Positions 5,059-8,372 of a stretch of DNA of 8,372 nucleotides are shown here, piece by piece; positions within the stretch are counted from its first letter, which is position 1, and each line of letters opens with the position of its first letter. The position numbers were made by a program, and so were the translations under genes. The notes under the pieces were generated by a model that searched no databases, was not told the DNA's origin, and worked only from the letters and a program-made list of their open reading frames with translations. Source of the DNA: JAPLST01 sp964397565 (GTDB taxonomy: Bacteria > Auribacterota > UBA3054 > JAPLST01); the NCBI GenBank assembly GCA_964397565.1, contig CAYNJC010000070.1, positions 1 through 8,372 on the forward strand. The letters run 5' to 3'.

Positions 5059-5290
5059 CAAGTCTCTACTCGAGGTCTGGCAGATGAAGCGCGCCGCGTA
5101 CGAAGAGACGAAGGCGTTGAAAGGCGATGCGTACTTCGACCATATTCACCGCAGCGTTACGGCGGCGTTTCCGGGTGTGGCCAAGATGAAGCGGGTGCGC
5201 TATGCGGCTGACGCAGCTCTACTGCCGGCGATACCTTGTGTGGCCGATGGTCATGGCGAGTATCGTGTGCGTGGGAAGAAAAGCAAATGA
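5042..5290 (+). CDS. Small partner protein of the PIN gene, probable antitoxin
   Basis: This 82-residue protein starts inside the end of the PIN gene (17-bp overlap) and is probably co-translated with it. The N-terminal half, with LLEVWQMKRAAYEETKAL and then YFDHIHRSV, looks helical and charged. Small proteins with an EVW..K..YEE pattern are, from memory, found beside PIN genes of this type, so an antitoxin role is inferred from context. No ribbon-helix-helix, AbrB or HTH motif is obvious, so if it is the antitoxin it is not a standard VapB. The C-terminal part (from about residue 48) is basic, ends RGKKSK, and may be less conserved. No own promoter is seen. Confidence 0.6.
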   Translation: MKTRADKSLLEVWQMKRAAYEETKALKGDAYFDHIHRSVTAAFPGVAKMKRVRYAADAALLPAIPCVADGHGEYRVRGKKSK

Positions 5291-5344
5291 CGGGAAAGTG
5301 AACGGCGTGTGAAATTGTTGGATGAAATGCGTTCGCAGAACAGT

Positions 5345-5408
5345 GTTTTGCGGCGTGGCGGGCATGAGGAGCCACTCAAACGGCGCGCAGACGCGACAAA
5401 AAATCTCG
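5345..5408 (+). repeat. 64-bp dispersed repeat, copy B
   Basis: It matches 3225-3288 at about 53 of 64 positions without gaps. It ends 15 bp before the start codon of the lipoprotein gene. The 9-bp hairpin of copy A is reduced here to GTGGC/GCCAC. The same frame is open in both copies. This copy is in frame with the downstream gene, which produces an artificial upstream extension. Confidence 0.75.
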
Positions 5409-5423
5409 CTGGCTAGGACGATT

Positions 5424-7490
5424 ATGTATGTAGCAAAAATCAAGATGGCGGTTGCGGTCCTGATGACAGCGTCCCTCGTTGCCTGCCTTGGCATGGTGCC
5501 GGAAGGCAAAGCAGAATACGATGAGTGGGCCAACAAGGCGCAGCAGAGACTGGCAGCCGAACTGCCCCGTCACAACTTGCTCGAATGGTCTGAGGAACTG
5601 GCGGCTGCAATCCCGACAGCCGACGGCCCAACGCTCTGTCTGGCCATTTCCGTCTTTCAGCGGGCGGGTCAACCGGAACGCATCGCCAAGGTCATCCCGC
5701 GACTCAAGGGATTGCTCGACGCCGAGCGCACGGACGAGGCCACAATCTACTGGCTGTGCCGACATGGCCACTACGCGCAAATTCGGCAATGGCTGGACGC
5801 CTTCCCGCAGGACATCCCTGGCGATCACGACGAGATGAAGGCATTTCTTCACTGGTTCGAGAAAAAGGACGGCGCCAAGGCCGCCGAATCCTGGCTGCGC
5901 GATAAGGCCGCCCACGAACGCCCGACGGCGCTAGACGACATATACGGGTCAAACTGGTCACGCCTTTACTGGAAGCATCTCCAGGCCGCCGGCAAGTTGC
6001 AGGCACACGTCGCCGAACTCGCTGAGACGGTGCGCAAAGAGCCAACCAGGACGGATGCGGTTCTGGAATACCTGGGAGCCCGGCGCGCTCTGGACGACGA
6101 TGCCAAGAAGACCGCGCCCGTGGGCTGGCTTGCCGATGTCGTTTGTCTCGAACATGCCGTGGACAACTGGGGCGTGGGCCGCATGGTGGCGGACGAGAAG
6201 GGATACGCAGGGGCGATCCGGCTTTTCGACAAGTCGCTTGCCTGCCCCATCAGGGACTACGACCGCCAGAACTTCAACCGCGTCAGCATGTGCAGCATGT
6301 TTGTTGGCCCTGATGAGGTCGAGACGATCCTGCGGCGGTGGACGCGGAGCGCATTGGCACAGGCATGCTTTCACGCCGGCAAGTTGGATCGGGCCCAGAA
6401 GCTCGTCGAGGAACTGACCGGCAAGAAGGATGGCACGTTGTCCGATCTCGGTCCGTTCCTGTTCGCCGGCCAGGTGCAGGACGCCAGCGGGCTGCGTGTC
6501 GTCGAGGCCAGGATCAAGAAGGCCGAGGAGCAGCAGAAGGACACCGCCCTCTACTGGCTCAAGCGGGCCGACTACTACATCGGCCGAAAGGAATTCGAGC
6601 AGGCTGAGCAGGCTTATCAGTCCGCGTTGAAACTGCCGTCGGATGCCAGATACTTCGAGGTGGTGCGCGACTACGGACAGTTCCTCTTCGATCGCCAACG
6701 ATACCTCGAGGCGGAGAAGCTCTTCCGAGCCGAGATCGAGCGAGTCGGGCTTGATGATCCAAACGGAATTCCTGACTTCTGGTTCAATCAACTGGTGCGC
6801 CTGGACGGCAAGGGCGACGTTCGAATCCCTTGGGACGATCCGCTGGTCTGGCAGTGGATGGACGAGGAGAAGAATAGGGGTTTCCACCAGGCGGCGCAGA
6901 TCCGTATGGAATGGGCGGCCCGGAAGTCAGGCGAGACGCCGGCGGGATGGGCGGCTTTCGAGAAGAAGGCTCGTGCTCTGGCTGCCGACCCCTGCACGCC
7001 GCCGTTACGGTACTGCCTGGGCACGATTCTGCAGGGGCACGGCCAGGCCCAGGAGGGATTGCGAATGATGGCCGATGCCTACGACCACTGGCCGGTCAAC
7101 GGGTACCCCTGGGCGCGTGATGTCGGCAAGACGGTGCTGGACGCGCATGTTAGCCAAGGCGATTGGAAGAATGCCGAGAAGGTGCTGGACGGGCTGCAGA
7201 ACAAACACGGGTTCTCGGGGCTGGAGGGTTCGTTGGGCCGGATTGCCCTGGTCGCCGCCAAGGCCGCGGCCTTGGACGACGCCATGCGCCTGTGGCGTCG
7301 CAAAGCCGCTTTGGACCTGACGAATCAGGATGACCTGGAGGCACTGGCCGCCGCGGGGCTGGCTGACCGTCTCCGTGACTATTACGCCGGGCTAGCCAAA
7401 CAGGCTCCCGGCAACGGAGCCATCGCTGCGGCCTTGAAGAAGCTGGCGGCAAAACAGGAGCGTGTGCGGCAGCGAGGCCGACTTCACTGA
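5424..7490 (+). CDS. Large TPR-like lipoprotein
   Basis: This 688-residue protein begins with a basic n-region (MYVAKIK), a hydrophobic core and the lipobox LVAC (residues 18-21), so it is probably a lipoprotein anchored at Cys21 outside the cytoplasmic membrane. The rest is mostly alpha-helical. Its clearest part is a pair of tetratricopeptide-like units at about 375-442 (ADYYIGRKEFEQAEQAYQSAL, then YGQFLFDRQRYLEAEKLFRAE), with further weaker helical hairpins on both sides, as in the PERIAKVIPRLKGLL and KNAEKVLDGL stretches. Such scaffolds usually bind other proteins; no enzyme motif is visible. ATG 5424 has AGGA six bases upstream (5415-5418). An in-frame start at 5322 would add the dispersed repeat and put the signal peptide in the interior, so I reject it. 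The gene ends four bases before an attC site, suggesting a cassette context, although 2 kb is long for cassette cargo. Confidence 0.72.
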   Translation: MYVAKIKMAVAVLMTASLVACLGMVPEGKAEYDEWANKAQQRLAAELPRHNLLEWSEELAAAIPTADGPTLCLAISVFQRAGQPERIAKVIPRLKGLLDAERTDEATIYWLCRHGHYAQIRQWLDAFPQDIPGDHDEMKAFLHWFEKKDGAKAAESWLRDKAAHERPTALDDIYGSNWSRLYWKHLQAAGKLQAHVAELAETVRKEPTRTDAVLEYLGARRALDDDAKKTAPVGWLADVVCLEHAVDNWGVGRMVADEKGYAGAIRLFDKSLACPIRDYDRQNFNRVSMCSMFVGPDEVETILRRWTRSALAQACFHAGKLDRAQKLVEELTGKKDGTLSDLGPFLFAGQVQDASGLRVVEARIKKAEEQQKDTALYWLKRADYYIGRKEFEQAEQAYQSALKLPSDARYFEVVRDYGQFLFDRQRYLEAEKLFRAEIERVGLDDPNGIPDFWFNQLVRLDGKGDVRIPWDDPLVWQWMDEEKNRGFHQAAQIRMEWAARKSGETPAGWAAFEKKARALAADPCTPPLRYCLGTILQGHGQAQEGLRMMADAYDHWPVNGYPWARDVGKTVLDAHVSQGDWKNAEKVLDGLQNKHGFSGLEGSLGRIALVAAKAAALDDAMRLWRRKAALDLTNQDDLEALAAAGLADRLRDYYAGLAKQAPGNGAIAAALKKLAAKQERVRQRGRLH

Positions 7491-7493
7491 AAT

Positions 7494-7549
7494 GCCGAAC
7501 AATCGGTTGGTAGCGACGGGAAAGCCGCGCCACAACCATGACGTTCGGC
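7494..7549 (+). other. attC recombination site (integron cassette), site f
   Basis: A 56-bp imperfect palindrome runs from GCCGAAC (7494-7500) to GTTCGGC (7543-7549), which pair perfectly, and an added T/A pair extends each end. Five-base spacers flank inner arms GTTGGTAGCG and CGCGCCACAAC, which pair if one G is extruded and with one further irregularity. It begins four bases after the stop of the lipoprotein gene. It is the last attC before tuf. Confidence 0.82.
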
Positions 7550-7576
7550 AACCAACAGAGCCCAGCGCCACCATGC

Positions 7577-7605
7577 TTGCAGCAGCCAAGCCACCCACCT
7601 ATAAT
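7577..7605 (+). promoter_or_regulatory. Sigma-70-type promoter of a candidate small RNA
   Basis: TTGCAG (7577-7582) and a perfect TATAAT (7600-7605) are spaced by 17 bp. The predicted start is near 7612. No ORF follows before the terminator at 7655-7685. Confidence 0.6.
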
Positions 7606-7628
7606 ACGGGAAAGACCGCCGTCGCGGG

Positions 7629-7677
7629 CCAGGTGCCTGGCGCGGATTTGAAACAATTCTCGCGCGGCGTGAGAATT
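7629..7677 (+). repeat. Short module repeated after the membrane-protein genes
   Basis: The string GCCnGGTGCCnGGCGCGGAT occurs three times, at about 2851-2870, 4402-4421 and 7629-7648. In the second and third copies it is followed by a hairpin with a CTCGCG loop-side core (4439-4461 and 7655-7677). In the first copy the hairpin is missing. It looks like a mobile or recurrent 3'-end module of this genome. Confidence 0.5.
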
Positions 7678-7685
7678 TAGTTTTT
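7655..7685 (+). terminator. Intrinsic terminator
   Basis: AATTCTCGCG-CGG-CGTGAGAATT gives a 10-bp stem with one G-U pair, followed by TTTAGTTTTT. It would end transcripts from the lipoprotein gene and the candidate small RNA. Confidence 0.75.
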
Positions 7686-7907
7686 GCGCCTGCGTGGCCA
7701 AGAAATCTGCCTCTGCGTCATCTACGGATACAAACACGGTTGCAGCGGCAGCATCCACGCCGGGCGGCGCGGCCACAACAGGCACTGCAAACGACAAAAA
7801 ATGTCGATTGATGCGGCACACTGTCCGCACACTCGTTCATGACGAACGAATGTTTTCGCGGGCAAACCCCACAGCGGCGGGGGATTTGCGGGAAATCTGC
7901 AGGGCGC
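7686..7907. other. Intergenic stretch before the tuf promoter
   Basis: No supported gene is seen. A GTG-initiated frame at 7694-7930 has low-complexity Ala/Ser/Thr content and no ribosome site. Two small palindromes are present: CGTTC/GAACG near 7834-7848, and GCAAACCCC with GGGGATTTGC at about 7862-7889 (one bulged A). Either could be an operator or simply background. Confidence 0.5.
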
Positions 7908-7936
7908 TTGCAATTTCAGAAAAAATTTGATATAGT
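7908..7936 (+). promoter_or_regulatory. tuf promoter
   Basis: TTGCAA (7908-7913) and TATAGT (7931-7936) are separated by 17 bp, with an AT-rich spacer. The predicted start near 7943 gives a leader of about 210 nt before tuf. Confidence 0.68.
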
Positions 7937-7942
7937 ATGGCT

Positions 7943-8152
7943 CGCCTTGCATGGAATAGATCATGTAACGGCCAAAAAACCTGGATGACAACGGTTTGCC
8001 GACACTGCGCATGCAGAGGCATGTGTGGTGCGGAAATAATGCGCACTTGACGCGGCGCAGAAATGCGCGCGTTGCGTAGTATGACAGTAAGAAACTGGTG
8101 ACGTTGCAGAACGTTGCCGCGTAACGCTATAAGGTTTACGAAGGAGACTGCT
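7943..8152 (+). promoter_or_regulatory. Structured 5' leader of tuf
   Basis: The strongest element is a 12-bp stem, 8003-8014 with 8019-8030, closed by an AGAG loop. Three of its pairs are G-U in the + strand sense, so it is more stable as RNA from this strand than as DNA. An overlapping alternative stem, GTGCG (8028-8032) with CGCAC (8042-8046), competes with its base. A third stem, GCGCA-GAAA-TGCGC (8055-8068), has a GNRA tetraloop. ACGTTGC then occurs twice at 8101-8117. No riboswitch class is recognised. Regulation of EF-Tu synthesis through the leader is inferred only. Confidence 0.4.
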
Positions 8153-8372
8153 ATGGCTAAAGAAGTATTTCAGAGGACGAAACCGCACGTCAACGTGGGC
8201 ACGATCGGCCACATTGACCACGGCAAATCAACCTTGACGGCAGCCCTGACGAAAGTGCTGGCGGAAAAGGGTTTTGCGAAATTCACGCCGTATTCGGAAG
8301 TCACCAAGGCCAGCACCTCGCAGGGCTTCCGTAACGACATGAAGACCGTCACGATTGCGACCTCGCATGTCG
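8153..8372 (+). CDS. tuf: Elongation factor Tu, N-terminal part (3' end outside window)
   Basis: The first 73 residues of EF-Tu, the GTPase that brings aminoacyl-tRNA to the ribosome, are visible. MAKEVFQRTKPHVNVGTIG leads into the P-loop GHIDHGKS (19-26), where the usual final Thr is Ser. The effector region is atypical: instead of APEE-x-x-RGITI it reads SEVTKASTSQGFRNDMKTVT, then IATSHV. The Thr of the TVTI segment aligns with the switch I Thr that contacts the GTP-bound magnesium ion (Thr61 in E. coli numbering), so the key residue is kept. A very similar arrangement (TKTVTIAV.HVEY) is known to me from Planctomycetes EF-Tu. AAGGAG (8141-8146) six bases before ATG fixes the start. The gene is transcribed from its own promoter and is not preceded here by fusA, rpsG or tRNA genes. 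A second tuf elsewhere is possible. Confidence 0.92.
   Translation, partial: MAKEVFQRTKPHVNVGTIGHIDHGKSTLTAALTKVLAEKGFAKFTPYSEVTKASTSQGFRNDMKTVTIATSHV

Larger units (their letters stand above)
7612..7685 (+). ncRNA. Candidate small RNA of about 75 nt
   Basis: It is bounded by the promoter at 7577-7605 and the intrinsic terminator at 7655-7685. It contains a self-complementary GCCAGG-TG-CCTGGC (7629-7642) that is a perfect palindrome with a short loop, then GCGGATTT, a single-stranded A-rich linker and the terminator hairpin. No family is recognised. It sits directly after an attC, so it could be a non-coding cassette. It could also be a chance arrangement of a promoter and a repeat-derived terminator. 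Confidence 0.42.

Noticed and set aside
5317..5323. GTTGGAT, a match to the attC right core
   Set aside because: No complementary left core or stem nearby; a match this loose is expected about once per kilobase.
5322..5423. Upstream in-frame extension of the lipoprotein gene
   Set aside because: It would encode the dispersed repeat and bury the signal peptide; ATG 5424 has a good ribosome site and a proper n-region.
5958..6887. 309-codon reverse-strand frame opposite the lipoprotein gene
   Set aside because: It is a GC-rich shadow frame. The + strand product has a signal peptide and TPR-like helices, and the reverse product has no recognisable motif.
7150..7830. 226-codon reverse-strand frame
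   Set aside because: It crosses an attC, a promoter and a terminator, and has no motif or ribosome site.
7694..7930. GTG-started frame of 78 codons
   Set aside because: Low-complexity Ala/Ser/Thr content, no Shine-Dalgarno, and it ends inside the spacer of the tuf promoter.
7937..8050. 36-codon Cys-rich leader peptide before tuf
   Set aside because: Its ATG directly follows the -10 box, so it lies upstream of the predicted transcript start. An internal ATG at 7984 has no ribosome site.
8051..8087. TTGACG...TAGTAT as a second tuf promoter
   Set aside because: Spacing of 24 bp is too long for a normal sigma-70 promoter.

Overview
The window reads as a piece of a bacterial chromosome of moderately high GC. 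The best taxonomic clue is the start of an elongation factor Tu gene at the right edge. Its switch I region differs from the usual bacterial APEE-x-x-RGITI form and resembles, from memory, EF-Tu proteins of the Planctomycetes/Lentisphaerae/Kiritimatiellae (PVC) group. No rRNA, tRNA, CRISPR array, transposase or integrase is visible. Every gene I accept lies on the + strand.

Left two thirds (1 to about 4,490): this looks like an integron gene-cassette array without its integrase in view. Single ORFs are separated by imperfect palindromes whose ends match the attC core sites RYYYAAC and GTTRRRY. Clear sites are at 468-526 and 3731-3796. A compact one is at 1006-1041, one with a decayed left end at 2185-2245, and a collapsed remnant is possible at 3334-3352. 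The cargo is the end of a probable SAM methyltransferase, an uncharacterised protein, a CE15-like alpha/beta hydrolase, a six-helix membrane protein present twice in almost identical copies (2286-2876 and 3837-4436), and a SemiSWEET-like small membrane protein. The duplicated block begins exactly at the attC GTT core on both sides.

Middle (4,490-7,550): a two-gene PIN-toxin module (4558-5058 and 5042-5290) has a -10 box so close to its ATG that the mRNA may be leaderless. A 64-bp dispersed repeat follows, then a 688-residue TPR-like lipoprotein gene (5424-7490). Another canonical attC (7494-7549) lies four bases after that gene's stop.

Right end (7,550-8,372): a good promoter followed about 50 bp later by an intrinsic terminator suggests a small RNA. 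A mostly featureless stretch follows, then a second good promoter, a structured leader of about 210 nt, and the 5' part of tuf. The boundary between accessory cassette DNA and the core genome therefore falls between 7,550 and about 7,900.

The cassette genes show no shared pathway, as expected for an integron. The most unusual points are the array itself, the recent cassette duplication with a changed 3' end, the three families of short repeats, and the tuf leader. Family assignments rest on motif recognition only; no searches were run.
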